A stretch of 64,000 nt of DNA from an uncultured Collinsella sp. (GTDB lineage Bacteria > Actinomycetota > Coriobacteriia > Coriobacteriales > Coriobacteriaceae): contig UQSC01000001.1 of the NCBI GenBank assembly GCA_900543615.1, positions 1 through 64,000 of the forward strand, given 5' to 3'. A program made the position numbers and the translations under genes. Every line of letters starts with the position of its first letter. Position 1 is the first letter of the stretch. Under the pieces are notes generated by a model. It did no database searches and had not been told where the DNA came from. It was given only the letters and a program-made list of their open reading frames with translations. Positions 23,730 to 32,242 of this stretch are shown piece after piece.

Positions 23730-26090
23730 CTAAGCCAACCCCAGCAATATGCCCGCCGAATGCACGACAAACGCCACGATCCAGGCGACCGTCACTTGAA
23801 ACGCGAACACGGCAACGGCGTAGCGCGCGCCCAGCTCGCTCTTGACGGCGCCGATGGCTGCCACACAGGGCGGGTACAGCAGCGTAAAGACCAGGAACAC
23901 ATAGGCAGTGAACGGCGAAAACATGGTCGACAGTGCCGCGGGCGAGGTCGCGCCCAAAAGCACCGTGAGGGTCGAGATGACACTCTCCTTGGCGATAAGT
24001 CCGGTGACGAGCGCCGTGGATGCACGCCAGTCGCCAAACCCAAGCGGCGTCAGCGCCGGCGCAATGATGCTGCCGAGACCCGCAAGCAGACTCTGCGACT
24101 GATCGGCGACCACATTAAAGCGGATGTCGAACGTCTGAAGGAACCAGATGACCACGGTAGCGGCAAAGATAATGGTAAAGGCCTTGGTAATAAAGTCTTT
24201 GGCCTTATCCCATGCCAGCATCACCGTCGTCTTGACGCTCGGCAGGCGGTAATTGGGCAGCTCCATGATAAACGGCACCGGGTCGCCCTTAAATGCCGTG
24301 CGGTTGAGTACCAAAGCCGCGATACAGCCAACCGCAATGCCGATCAGATAGAGCGAGACCATGGCGGGAACCGTCGCCTGTGGGAAAAACGCCCCGCACA
24401 GCAGACCATAGACCGGCAACTTGGCCGAGCAGCTCATGAACGGCGTGAGCATGACCGTCATCTTGCGGTCGTGCTCGGATGGGAGCGTACGGGTCGACAT
24501 GATAGCCGGCACGGTGCAGCCAAACCCGACGAGCATGGGTACAAAGCTGCGGCCCGACAGGCCAAAACGACGCAGCACCTTATCCATGACAAAGGCGACG
24601 CGCGCCATGTAGCCCGAGTCTTCCAGAATGGAGAGGAACAAGAAGAGCACGACGATAATCGGCAGGAAGGTCAGCACACTGCCCACGCCCGTAAGCACGC
24701 CGTCGACAGCCAGCGAGCGCACCACGTCGTTGGTGCCGAACGCCTTGAGGCCCGCATCGGCCGAGGCGATGATAGCGGCGATACCGTCCTCCATGAGTCC
24801 CTGCAACGCCGCGCCGATCACGCCAAACGTCAGCCAAAAGACGAGGCCCATGATCACCAGGAACGCCGGAATGGCCGTGTAGCGACCCGTCAGGATGCGG
24901 TCGATCTTGACGGAGCGCACGTGCTCGTGGCTTTCGTGCGGTTTGACGACGCAGCGCCCGCACACGTCGCCGATAAAGCTAAAGCGCATATCGGCCAGCG
25001 CGGACAGGCGGTCGGTGCCGGCCTCGCCCTCCATCTGGGTAATGATGTGCTCGATAGCGTCGAGCTCGTTGCGATCCAGGTGAAGCGCCTCGGTCACCAG
25101 CTCGTCGCCCTCAACCAGCTTGGTCGCCGCAAAGCGCACCGGGATGTGCGCCGTCACGGCATGGTCCTCGATCAGGTTGGCAATGCCGTGGATGCAGCGA
25201 TGCAGTGCGCCGCCGTCCGATCCATCGGGCGCACAGAAGTCCAGGCGACCGGGGCGCTCGCGGAACCGCGCCACGTGCAAGGCATGATCCACCAGCTCGC
25301 CGATACCCTCGTTGCGGGCAGCGCTAATGGGAACAACAGGCACGCCCAACAGGCTCTCGAGCAGATTGACGTCCACGGCGCCGCCGTTGGCCGTCACCTC
25401 GTCCATCATGTTGAGCGCGATGACCATAGGACGGTCGAGCTCCATGAGCTGCAGTGTCAGGTACAGATTACGCTCGATGTTGGTAGCGTCAATGATGTCG
25501 ATGATGGCATCCGGACGCTCGTCGAGGATGAACTGACGGCTCACGACCTCCTCGCCTGTGTACGGCGACAGGGAGTAAATGCCAGGCAGGTCGGTAACGC
25601 TCGCCTCGGGATGGTTACGGATGGTGCCATCTTTGCGGTCGACCGTCACGCCGGGAAAGTTACCGACGTGCTGGTTGGAGCCCGTCAGCTGGTTGAATAA
25701 CGTGGTCTTGCCGCAGTTTTGGTTGCCGGCGAGGGCAAAATGCAGCGGTGCGCCCTCGGGCACGGCCGTTTTTGCCGCACGGGGCGAATACATCCCCTCG
25801 CCGAGTGCCGGATGCTCCGTCGTTCCGATTGCGGCGTTGGCGCGCGGACCGGTATCGGTGTCGTGCACATCCACGAGCTCAATGCGTGCGGCATCATCCT
25901 TGCGCAGCGTCAACTCGTAGCCACGCAGGCGAATCTCGAGCGGGTCGCCCATGGGGGCGTACTTCATCATGGTGACTTCGGTGCCCGGCGTTAGGCCCAT
26001 GTCCAAAATATGCTGTCGGAGTGCCTGGTCGTCCGATGCCACCGATGCGACAACGGCGTCCTTTCCAATCTCGAGCGTATCGAGCTTCAC
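23730..26090 (-). CDS. feoB: Ferrous iron transporter, FeoA-FeoB fusion
   Basis: A 786-residue Fe2+ uptake protein of the inner membrane. Residues 1-75 form a FeoA-like SH3 domain (HILDMGLTPGTEVTMMKYAPMGDP). Then comes the FeoB G domain: GNQNCGKTTLFNQLTG (G1, near 110), DLPGIYSLSPYTGEE (G3) and NMMD (G4). The membrane part follows, with two Gate repeats (SGRSFVPMLVGFGCTVPAIM and IAKESVISTLTVLLG). The start is GTG 26088-26090, ten bases after GGGGGAGG; upstream codons in the open frame run through repeats and are rejected. It is a single-gene unit. FeoA is usually a separate protein, so the fusion is noteworthy. No Fur-type box was found by eye. Confidence 0.92.
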   Translation of the reverse strand: MKLDTLEIGKDAVVASVASDDQALRQHILDMGLTPGTEVTMMKYAPMGDPLEIRLRGYELTLRKDDAARIELVDVHDTDTGPRANAAIGTTEHPALGEGMYSPRAAKTAVPEGAPLHFALAGNQNCGKTTLFNQLTGSNQHVGNFPGVTVDRKDGTIRNHPEASVTDLPGIYSLSPYTGEEVVSRQFILDERPDAIIDIIDATNIERNLYLTLQLMELDRPMVIALNMMDEVTANGGAVDVNLLESLLGVPVVPISAARNEGIGELVDHALHVARFRERPGRLDFCAPDGSDGGALHRCIHGIANLIEDHAVTAHIPVRFAATKLVEGDELVTEALHLDRNELDAIEHIITQMEGEAGTDRLSALADMRFSFIGDVCGRCVVKPHESHEHVRSVKIDRILTGRYTAIPAFLVIMGLVFWLTFGVIGAALQGLMEDGIAAIIASADAGLKAFGTNDVVRSLAVDGVLTGVGSVLTFLPIIVVLFLFLSILEDSGYMARVAFVMDKVLRRFGLSGRSFVPMLVGFGCTVPAIMSTRTLPSEHDRKMTVMLTPFMSCSAKLPVYGLLCGAFFPQATVPAMVSLYLIGIAVGCIAALVLNRTAFKGDPVPFIMELPNYRLPSVKTTVMLAWDKAKDFITKAFTIIFAATVVIWFLQTFDIRFNVVADQSQSLLAGLGSIIAPALTPLGFGDWRASTALVTGLIAKESVISTLTVLLGATSPAALSTMFSPFTAYVFLVFTLLYPPCVAAIGAVKSELGARYAVAVFAFQVTVAWIVAFVVHSAGILLGLA

Positions 26091-26255
26091 GTCCGTGTTC
26101 CTCCCCCGGCGCCCACAGGGCGTTGCATTTATGTTCACCTTGGCTAACCGTTTGCCACGGCTAACCAATTTAACCATGCATGATAGCGCGAACACACAAC
26201 GATGTTCAATCAGCAAATTGGCGCAATGGGGACAGGCAGGAGAGTTCAGGGCCAT

Positions 26256-26416
26256 AGTTTCCCGATGAGGCCTCTCGGGGAAACTACATCCCAGAATTCC
26301 GGCTCGAAACGGGATATGGTTTCCCAAACAGGCCTCTTACGGAAAATGCATCCCGGAATCCCCGCTCGAAACGGGACGCGCTTTCCCAGTCGAGGCCCTA
26401 TGGGAAACTGCGTCCC
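26256..26416. repeat. 62-base tandem repeat, about 2.6 units
   Basis: Units at 26256-26317, 26318-26379 and a partial third from 26380 share TTTCCC...GAGGCC/AGGCCT...GGGAAA, CATCCC.GAATNCC and GCTCGAAACGGGA. Each unit can form small hairpins (TTTCCC with GGGAAA; ATCCC with GGGAT). It lies in the 470-base spacer between feoAB and the esterase, which holds no gene; a family B palindrome fills the right end. Confidence 0.75.
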
Positions 26417-26468
26417 ACCTTGAAAGGCAAAACTGGGGCGCAGTTTCCGGACGGGGCATCAAAAACGA

Positions 26469-26535
26469 AGTTGCGGTGGAATAGTTCCTGGATGGGCTGG
26501 TTGATGCCCCAGATAGGAACTATTTCACCGCAAGT
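26469..26535. repeat. GTTGCGGTGGAATA palindrome, family B copy 2
   Basis: Arms TTGCGGTGGAATAGTTCCT (26471-26489) and AGGAACTATTTCACCGCAA (26515-26533) pair with one G-T exception. The inner stem TTCCT/AGGAA differs from copy 1 (GGACT/AGTCC) but still pairs. It lies just past the esterase 3' end. Confidence 0.8.
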
Positions 26536-26562
26536 TATTGAAGGGCTTGGATGCCGGGACTC

Positions 26563-27462
26563 TTACAGATGGCGCTCGAGGAAGCGGAAGGCCAGGCGGA
26601 TCCAGGGACGGACGGAAACCTGCTTGTCCTCGTTGTCGACCGCGGTGTTGGCGTTGCCGAGCGAAAGGCCATGACCACCCTGGTCGAAGACGTGCATCTC
26701 GCATGCAACGCCCTCCTCGGCCATGCGCTGCGCAAACGGGTAGACCTGCGCGATCGGCGCCGTCTTGTCGTCGGACACGCCCCACACAAAGGTCGGTGGC
26801 ATCTGACGCGAAACATGCGTGGTGGGGCAGATGTCGGCCAGATGCTCGTCAGTTGCCTCGCCGCCCGTCACCATCGACAGGTAGTCGTTGAGCAAATCGC
26901 GCCCCGTCTTGCCGCCCGTCTTGGGCACACGCAAGTCAATGCGCGGATCGCGCGTCTGCATGTCGCGCACATAGGCAAAGTCGAGCAATGGATAGCCCAG
27001 CACCACGGCATCGGGACGAATGTCGTCCGGACGCGCCCCGGCAAGTGCCGCAAAGGGGCCGGTCTTCCACTGTGTTGCCAGCGAGGCGCAAATCATGCCG
27101 CCAGCAGAAAAGCCCACGACGCACACGCGCTTAGGATCGACATGCCACTCGTCGGCGTTGGCGCGCACCGTGGCGACCATCTTGGCAAGATCTGCCTGGG
27201 GGTGCGGAAAGCTCACGTCACCCGTAGAACTCGTGACATAGTTGAGCACAAAGGCCTGGTAGCCGCGATCCAAAAATGCAAACGCCACCGGGTCCTGCTC
27301 GTGCGGAGCGATATGCGTAAACCCGCCTCCGCCGCAGATGATCACCGCGGGGCGGCGGCCATTCGGTTTATCGGGCAACGGCTCGGCACCCAAATACGTA
27401 AAGGTCGCCGGATATTCCTCGGTCGGCTCCTCGCCCCACAGCGCATGGTTCTCGACAATCAT
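26563..27462 (-). CDS. Alpha/beta-hydrolase esterase
   Basis: A 299-residue serine esterase of the acetyl-esterase/acylaminoacyl-peptidase-like group. The oxyanion segment is CGGGGFTHIAPHE near residue 44, the nucleophile elbow is GFSAGG with S119, and a late GGHGL supplies the catalytic His. No signal peptide, so cytosolic. It likely removes acetyl or other short acyl groups from sugars or small esters. ATG 27460-27462 follows AGGGAGCACAT. Single gene. Confidence 0.85.
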   Translation of the reverse strand: MIVENHALWGEEPTEEYPATFTYLGAEPLPDKPNGRRPAVIICGGGGFTHIAPHEQDPVAFAFLDRGYQAFVLNYVTSSTGDVSFPHPQADLAKMVATVRANADEWHVDPKRVCVVGFSAGGMICASLATQWKTGPFAALAGARPDDIRPDAVVLGYPLLDFAYVRDMQTRDPRIDLRVPKTGGKTGRDLLNDYLSMVTGGEATDEHLADICPTTHVSRQMPPTFVWGVSDDKTAPIAQVYPFAQRMAEEGVACEMHVFDQGGHGLSLGNANTAVDNEDKQVSVRPWIRLAFRFLERHL

Positions 27463-27647
27463 ATGTGCTCCCTTCGCGCAAATTATGCGCCCTTATTTTT
27501 CGCCTTCAAGCGTACCCCACTTGAACCCGTGGCGCAGAAACACTCCGGCAATAAGTTTCCCTTCAACTGATATATCACATAATCCCAGTTCAGAGGTATC
27601 TTTGAGCAGCGTAGAATAGGGGCGTTGACCAAGCCGCGAAACACATA

Positions 27648-27659
27648 TGAAACGTTTCC
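27648..27659. promoter_or_regulatory. LacI/CcpA-family-type operator before PTS IIA
   Basis: TGAAACGTTTCC contains the perfect palindrome GAAACGTTTC with the central CG typical of LacI-family operators and of catabolite response elements. It lies 47 bases before the IIA start, near the expected promoter. The binding protein is inferred only. Confidence 0.4.
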
Positions 27660-27705
27660 GGCAAACCAAACGCGCGATATGCGCCTATTTAAGTTGGAGG
27701 CAACT

Positions 27706-28269
27706 ATGGGTCTGCTCGATTCGCTTAAGTCCACCTTCACCTCGACCGGCGAGGCGTCCGTTCCGCCCGCAGCAAGCTTCGCTACCCGCGAAGGCGTCAT
27801 CTATGCCCCCGTCAACGGCGTGCTCGTCAACCTGAACGAGGTTCCCGACGAGACGATCGCCTCGGGCATGCTTGGCCAGGGCTATGGCATCGAGCCCATT
27901 ACCGGCACCATCTATGCGCCCGCCAACGGCCGCATCGGTGCCACCACTGTCACCAACCACTCCATCGGCATGATCACCGAAGACGGCCTGCGCGTGTTCA
28001 TCCATGTTGGCCTGGGCACCGTGGAAATGAACGGCAAGGGTTTTGCCCGCTTTGTCGAGATGGGCGATGTGGTCAAGGCAGGCCAGCCGCTCATCAGCTT
28101 CGACCGCGAGGCCATTAAGGCCGCTGGTCACGAGGACATCGTGACCGTCATCGTCTCCGAGCTCGATCGTCTTAAGAGCATCGACCATGTCGGCGAGTCT
28201 GGAACGCTTATCGGCGGCAACCCGCTCGTCAAGCTTGGCGACCCGCTGCTGGTAGCCAAGACCAAGTAG
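27706..28269 (+). CDS. PTS glucose-type EIIA component
   Basis: A 187-residue IIA(Glc)-like phosphocarrier of the sugar phosphotransferase system. It accepts phosphate from HPr and gives it to a IIB domain. The sequence [31 protein letters not shown] is the family start, and the phosphorylated His is H100 in [20 protein letters not shown] 27706 follows TTGGAGGCAACT; upstream in-frame codons lack a ribosome binding site. It stands alone with its own terminator, so its IIBC partner is elsewhere. There is a ~25-residue N-terminal extension. Confidence 0.92.
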   Translation: MGLLDSLKSTFTSTGEASVPPAASFATREGVIYAPVNGVLVNLNEVPDETIASGMLGQGYGIEPITGTIYAPANGRIGATTVTNHSIGMITEDGLRVFIHVGLGTVEMNGKGFARFVEMGDVVKAGQPLISFDREAIKAAGHEDIVTVIVSELDRLKSIDHVGESGTLIGGNPLVKLGDPLLVAKTK

Positions 28270-28307
28270 CCAGGCCCCGCGCCACACAGCCAAAAGGCAC
28301 CTCGTCA

Positions 28308-28345
28308 AGCGCCCGCGACCATTTGGCCGCGGGCGCTTTTCGTTT
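28308..28345 (+). terminator. Terminator of the PTS IIA gene
   Basis: The stem AGCGCCCGCG/CGCGGGCGCT (28308-28317, 28328-28337) is followed by TTTTCGTTT. It is ~40 bases past the stop. Confidence 0.85.
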
Positions 28346-28372
28346 GAAAAACCATCCCGCCAATGCTTTATC
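28344..28372 (+). promoter_or_regulatory. Candidate promoter of asnS
   Basis: TTGAAA (28344-28349) and TTTATC (28367-28372) are 17 bases apart, directly after the previous terminator. No T-box features (specifier stem, TGGNACC antiterminator) were seen in the 80-base leader. Confidence 0.45.
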
Positions 28373-28450
28373 TGTATAGCTCAAATGAGCCGAGCTGCTA
28401 GAATATCGAACTGTATGGATAACTATCATTCAACCGTTATGGGAGGATAC

Positions 28451-29854
28451 GTGAACCGCACCAAAATCGCGCAGCTCTATGCCGATGCCGAGTCGCTCGG
28501 CGGCCAGGCCGTCACCGTCGCCGGCTGGGTCAAGTCCGTCCGCGACATGAAGAACTTTGGCTTTGTTACGCTCAACGACGGCAGCTGCTTCCGCGACCTG
28601 CAGGTCGTCATGAACCGCGAGGCACTCGACAACTACGACGAGATCGCCCATCAAAACGTCTCGGCCGCACTCATTTGCACCGGCACCGTCAAGCTGACCC
28701 CCGATGCGCCCCAGCCTTTCGAGCTTTCTGCCACCTCCATCGAGGTCGAGGGCACGAGCGCCCCGGATTACCCGCTGCAGAAGAAGCGCGCAACCGTCGA
28801 GTTCCTGCGCACTCAGCAGCACCTGCGCCCGCGCACCAACCTGTTCCGCGCCGTGTTCCGCATCCGCTCTGTCGCAGCTGCCGCCATCCACCGCTTCTTC
28901 CAGGAGCAGGGCTTTGTCTACGTCAACACCCCCATCATCACCACGAGTGACTGCGAGGGCGCCGGCGAGATGTTCCGCGTGACCACGCTCGACCCCAAAA
29001 ATCCGCCCCTCACCGAGTCCGGCGAGGTCGACTGGAGCCAGGACTTCTTTGGCAAGCATGCAAGCCTCACCGTGTCCGGCCAGCTCAATGCCGAGAACTT
29101 TGCCATGGCCTTTGGCGACGTGTACACCTTTGGCCCCACCTTCCGTGCCGAGAACTCCAACACCACGCGCCACGCCGCCGAGTTTTGGATGATCGAGCCC
29201 GAGATGGCCTTTGCCGACCTGAACGACTACATGGATAACGCCGAGGCCATGCTCAAGTACGTCCTCAAGGACGTTATGGCAACCTGCCCCGACGAGCTCA
29301 ATATGCTCAACAAGTTTGTGGACAAGGGTCTGCTCGAGCGCCTGGACCATGTCGCCAACTCCGACTTTGCCCGCGTTACCTACACCGAGGCCGTCGAGAT
29401 CCTGGAGCAGGCAGTCGCTGCTGGCCACCAGTTTGATTACCCCGTCAGCTGGGGCATCGACCTGCAGACCGAGCACGAGCGCTTCCTGACCGAGGAGCAC
29501 TTTAAGCGCCCGACCTTCGTGACCGACTACCCGGCCGAGATCAAGGCGTTCTACATGCGCATGAACGAGGACGGCAAGACCGTCGCCGCCGCCGACTGCC
29601 TGGTTCCCGGTATCGGCGAGATTATCGGCGGCTCCCAGCGCGAGGAGCGCCTGGATCTGCTCGAGGCCCGCATCAAGGACCTGGGCATGAATCCCGAGCA
29701 GTACAAGTACTACCTTGACCTGCGCCGCTACGGTTCCTGCAAGCACGCCGGCTACGGTCTGGGCTTCGAGCGCTTGGTCATGTATCTGACCGGCGTGGGC
29801 AACATCCGCGACGTCCTGCCGCACCCGCGCACCGTGGGCAACGCCGACTTCTAA
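28451..29854 (+). CDS. asnS: Asparaginyl-tRNA synthetase
   Basis: Class IIb synthetase, 467 residues, charging tRNA-Asn. The OB-fold anticodon domain is at ~10-110 ([24 protein letters not shown]). Class II motif 2 is the [21 protein letters not shown] region, and motif 3 is [22 protein letters not shown] near the end. The start is GTG 28451 after GGGAGGATAC; an upstream in-frame ATG at 28385 has no ribosome binding site. It is a single gene with its own promoter and terminator. Confidence 0.95.
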   Translation: MNRTKIAQLYADAESLGGQAVTVAGWVKSVRDMKNFGFVTLNDGSCFRDLQVVMNREALDNYDEIAHQNVSAALICTGTVKLTPDAPQPFELSATSIEVEGTSAPDYPLQKKRATVEFLRTQQHLRPRTNLFRAVFRIRSVAAAAIHRFFQEQGFVYVNTPIITTSDCEGAGEMFRVTTLDPKNPPLTESGEVDWSQDFFGKHASLTVSGQLNAENFAMAFGDVYTFGPTFRAENSNTTRHAAEFWMIEPEMAFADLNDYMDNAEAMLKYVLKDVMATCPDELNMLNKFVDKGLLERLDHVANSDFARVTYTEAVEILEQAVAAGHQFDYPVSWGIDLQTEHERFLTEEHFKRPTFVTDYPAEIKAFYMRMNEDGKTVAAADCLVPGIGEIIGGSQREERLDLLEARIKDLGMNPEQYKYYLDLRRYGSCKHAGYGLGFERLVMYLTGVGNIRDVLPHPRTVGNADF

Positions 29855-29900
29855 TCGTCGGACGCTAGCTCGCGTCGCCACACGCCAACGCTCATCGCAT

Positions 29901-29937
29901 AAGCGTCTCTCGACATCGGTCGAGAGACGCTTTTTTC
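29901..29937 (+). terminator. Terminator of asnS
   Basis: The stem AAGCGTCTCTCG/CGAGAGACGCTT (29901-29912, 29921-29932) is followed by TTTT. Confidence 0.9.
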
Positions 29938-30056
29938 AACAGCATCCGTCAAGCTTTTGGCAAGTTTTTGGTCAGTTGAGCAGGGCTGTTGAAAACTCGA
30001 CCCGCCGTTTGCCGACAACTACCGACCGCCCAGAGCGCCCTGCGCCCCTGAAAAAG

Positions 30057-30109
30057 CCCCACGTCCTAGGCTCCATACCGTCGCCACCCAAAACGGAAAG
30101 GACGTGGGC
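30057..30109 (+). promoter_or_regulatory. Hairpin that can bury the ribosome binding site of the WYL-type gene
   Basis: CCCACGTCCT (30058-30067) is perfectly complementary to AGGACGTGGG (30099-30108), which contains the AGGA Shine-Dalgarno of the gene starting at 30113. The stem would close the site in the mRNA. This suggests translational control or insulation from upstream transcription. Confidence 0.5.
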
Positions 30110-30112
30110 ACG

Positions 30113-30898
30113 ATGACCGAAGCCGCTGTTGAAACCTACGACACCACGACGAGGGGCGCCGCCTCGATGGCAGCCTATCGCGCCGTTCGCATCCTGCAAC
30201 TATTAAGCGAAAACACCGGCGAGGACAAGGCCATGCTTTCCGATGAGTTGATCCGGCGCCTCGCCCATCCCGACGACCCCGCCCGCATGCCCATCTCGGC
30301 GGCGCGGCGCAGCATCTACACCGCCATCTCCGCGCTTCGCCATGCCGGATACGAAATTGAGTACAAACGCGGCGTGGGCTACAAACTTCTTACCCGCCCG
30401 CTCACCGATGAAGAGATCATCCGGCTCCACGGTATGGTCATGCGCAACCGCTCCACGCCTATCGCTATCCGCAAGAGCATGGCGCAGCACTTAGTTGCCA
30501 TGGCGAGCGCCGACGTTCGCGGCTACCTCGATACACCCGAACCCGTTCCAAGCGCAGGCAGCAAGGCCACCAAGGCAACACGCACGCCCATCAAGCGCAT
30601 CGACACGTGCGAGCTCGTCGAGCAGGCCATCGACCACGGAACCACGGTGAGTTTTGATATTTCGAGCGTCACGACACGTGGCGAAACCGAAGCAGCACGG
30701 ATGACACTCCGTCCCTTTGCCATCAGGCAGCGCGATGGCATCTCGTATCTGCTGGGAACGGTCTACGACGCCCGAGGCGCCGACGATACGCTGCGCACCG
30801 TCGAGATCGCCCGTATGAGAAACGTCAGCACGCGCCTGCTCGACGGCAAGAAGCTCTTCGCCGCCCTAGACGAGGACGACGCCTCCTCCGCCGCATAA
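30113..30898 (+). CDS. WYL-type transcriptional regulator
   Basis: A 261-residue probable DNA-binding regulator. Residues ~15-85 form a winged helix (ISAARRSIYTAISALRHAGYEIEYKRGVGYKLL). The C-terminal part carries a WYL-like strand pattern (LRPFAIRQRDGISYLLGTVYDARG...LRTVEIARMRNV). WYL proteins often bind small ligands or nucleic acid and control neighbouring genes. The start ATG 30113 is spaced from GGAAAGGA; an in-frame GTG at 30104 lies only 2 bases away. It is next to the ABC transporter operon in the same direction, but a promoter separates them. Confidence 0.72.
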   Translation: MTEAAVETYDTTTRGAASMAAYRAVRILQLLSENTGEDKAMLSDELIRRLAHPDDPARMPISAARRSIYTAISALRHAGYEIEYKRGVGYKLLTRPLTDEEIIRLHGMVMRNRSTPIAIRKSMAQHLVAMASADVRGYLDTPEPVPSAGSKATKATRTPIKRIDTCELVEQAIDHGTTVSFDISSVTTRGETEAARMTLRPFAIRQRDGISYLLGTVYDARGADDTLRTVEIARMRNVSTRLLDGKKLFAALDEDDASSAA

Positions 30899-30967
30899 GA
30901 CCCTCCGCCGCCCATTCGACTACCCGTACCGCCCATCCGATTCTGTATTAAAAAACCCGCCAGGCTG

Positions 30968-30995
30968 TTGTAAAAATGGACATCAGCGCTACTAT
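30968..30995 (+). promoter_or_regulatory. Promoter of the ABC uptake operon
   Basis: TTGTAA (30968-30973) and TACTAT (30990-30995) are 16 bases apart. An imperfect hairpin CACTTGCACTTT...CAGTGCAGTG follows at 31001-31026 in the leader. Confidence 0.5.
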
Positions 30996-31058
30996 AGTTC
31001 CACTTGCACTTTGTCCCAGTGCAGTGTTTCCAGCCATTTTTATACTGGGGGTAATGAT

Positions 31059-32039
31059 ATGAAGGACATCACCATCAGCCGCAGGAGCCTTCTGGTCTCC
31101 GCTGGCCTGCTCGCGCTCGCTCCGCTCGCCGGATGCGGCGGCAACTCTGGTTCCGGCTCTGCTGCCGCCGGTTCCGACTACACCATCGGCGTTCTGCAGC
31201 TCACCGAGCACTCCGCACTCGATGCCGCCAACGACGGCTTTGTCAAGGCCATCAAGGAGAGCGGCCTTAAGGTCAAGATCGACCAGAAGAACGCCCAGAA
31301 CGACCAGTCCACGTGTAAGTCCATTGCTGACAAGTTTGTGGGCGACAACGTCAACCTGATTTATGCCATCGCCACGCCCGCCGCGCAGGCTGCCGCCGGC
31401 GCCACGGCCGATATCCCCATCGTGGGCTGCGCCATCACCGACTACGCCGCCTCCGGCCTGGTCCAGGACAACGACAAGCCCGGCACCAACGTCACGGGCG
31501 CTTCCGACCTCACCCCGGTCGCCGAGCAGCTCGAGATGATGCAGAAGGTCCTGCCCGACGTTAAAAAGGTCGGCCTGCTCTACTGCACCGCCGAGTCCAA
31601 CTCCGACGTCCAGATCAAGGCCGCCAAGAAGGAGCTCGACAAGCTGGGCCTCGAGTACACTGACTTCACCGTCTCGAGCTCCAACGAGATTCAGTCCGTC
31701 GTCGAGTCTACCGTGGGCAAGGTCGACGCGCTGTACTCCCCCACCGACAACACCATCGCCGCGGGCGCCTCGCAGGTGGGCCAGATCTGCAAGGAGAACA
31801 AGCTTCCCTTCGTGACTGGCGAGGAGGGTATGTGCATGGCCGGCGGCCTGTTCACCCTCTCCATCAACTATGAGGACCTGGGCTACGCCGCGGGCGAGAT
31901 GGCCGTTAAGATCCTGAAGGGCGAGGCCAAGCCCGAGGATATGCCGATCAAGCACCTCTCGAGCAAGGACCTGGTCGTCGTCAAGAACGACGAAATGGCC
32001 GAGGCCCTGGGCATCGACCTTTCCGCCCTGGACGCGTAA
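31059..32039 (+). CDS. ABC transporter substrate-binding lipoprotein (TrpX-like family)
   Basis: A 326-residue extracellular binding protein. The signal region ISRRSLLVSAGLLALAPLAGC carries a lipobox with the lipid-bearing Cys near residue 28, and has a twin arginine. The rest is a periplasmic-binding fold of the ABC_sub_bind family (DYTIGVLQLTEHSALDAANDGF, then IYAIATPAAQAA, DVKKVGLLYCTAESNSD). Members bind aromatic amino acids or unknown solutes. ATG 31059 follows GGGGGTAATGAT. The permease and ATPase genes follow, forming a complete importer. Confidence 0.85.
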   Translation: MKDITISRRSLLVSAGLLALAPLAGCGGNSGSGSAAAGSDYTIGVLQLTEHSALDAANDGFVKAIKESGLKVKIDQKNAQNDQSTCKSIADKFVGDNVNLIYAIATPAAQAAAGATADIPIVGCAITDYAASGLVQDNDKPGTNVTGASDLTPVAEQLEMMQKVLPDVKKVGLLYCTAESNSDVQIKAAKKELDKLGLEYTDFTVSSSNEIQSVVESTVGKVDALYSPTDNTIAAGASQVGQICKENKLPFVTGEEGMCMAGGLFTLSINYEDLGYAAGEMAVKILKGEAKPEDMPIKHLSSKDLVVVKNDEMAEALGIDLSALDA

Positions 32040-32108
32040 TGCCATACGCGGCATGCGTCTAGAGCCCGTGCTCGCGCTTTAGCCGCGTTATTCAATATCT
32101 GAGCCACA

Positions 32109-32139
32109 GGGGCGGGCGCTGTAGACCGGCGTCCGCCCT
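32109..32139 (+). terminator. Intercistronic hairpin between binding protein and permease
   Basis: GGGCGGGCGC/GCGTCCGCCC forms a 10-bp stem with one mismatch and is followed by a weak T-run (TGCTTGTTTC). It likely reduces readthrough or protects the 3' end, giving more binding protein than permease. The whole 32040-32242 gap holds no gene. Confidence 0.5.
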
Positions 32140-32242
32140 GCTTGTTTCAGGTAAAACAAAACGTCTGTCCGTAACTCTTCTATGCATTGTTACCGCTATT
32201 ATGGTGAATCACGTGTCCACCCTATCCTAGGAGGTATGAAGC

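Noticed and set aside
26091..26327. Longer FeoB N-terminus
   Set aside because: The extra 79 codons run into tandem repeat DNA and a non-conserved sequence. GTG 26090 has a strong ribosome binding site and starts the FeoA domain exactly.
26256..26416. CRISPR array
   Set aside because: Units are contiguous 62-base tandem repeats without unique spacers, fewer than three full units, and no cas genes.
28270..28450. T-box leader before asnS
   Set aside because: The leader is too short and lacks the conserved T-box sequence and specifier loop.
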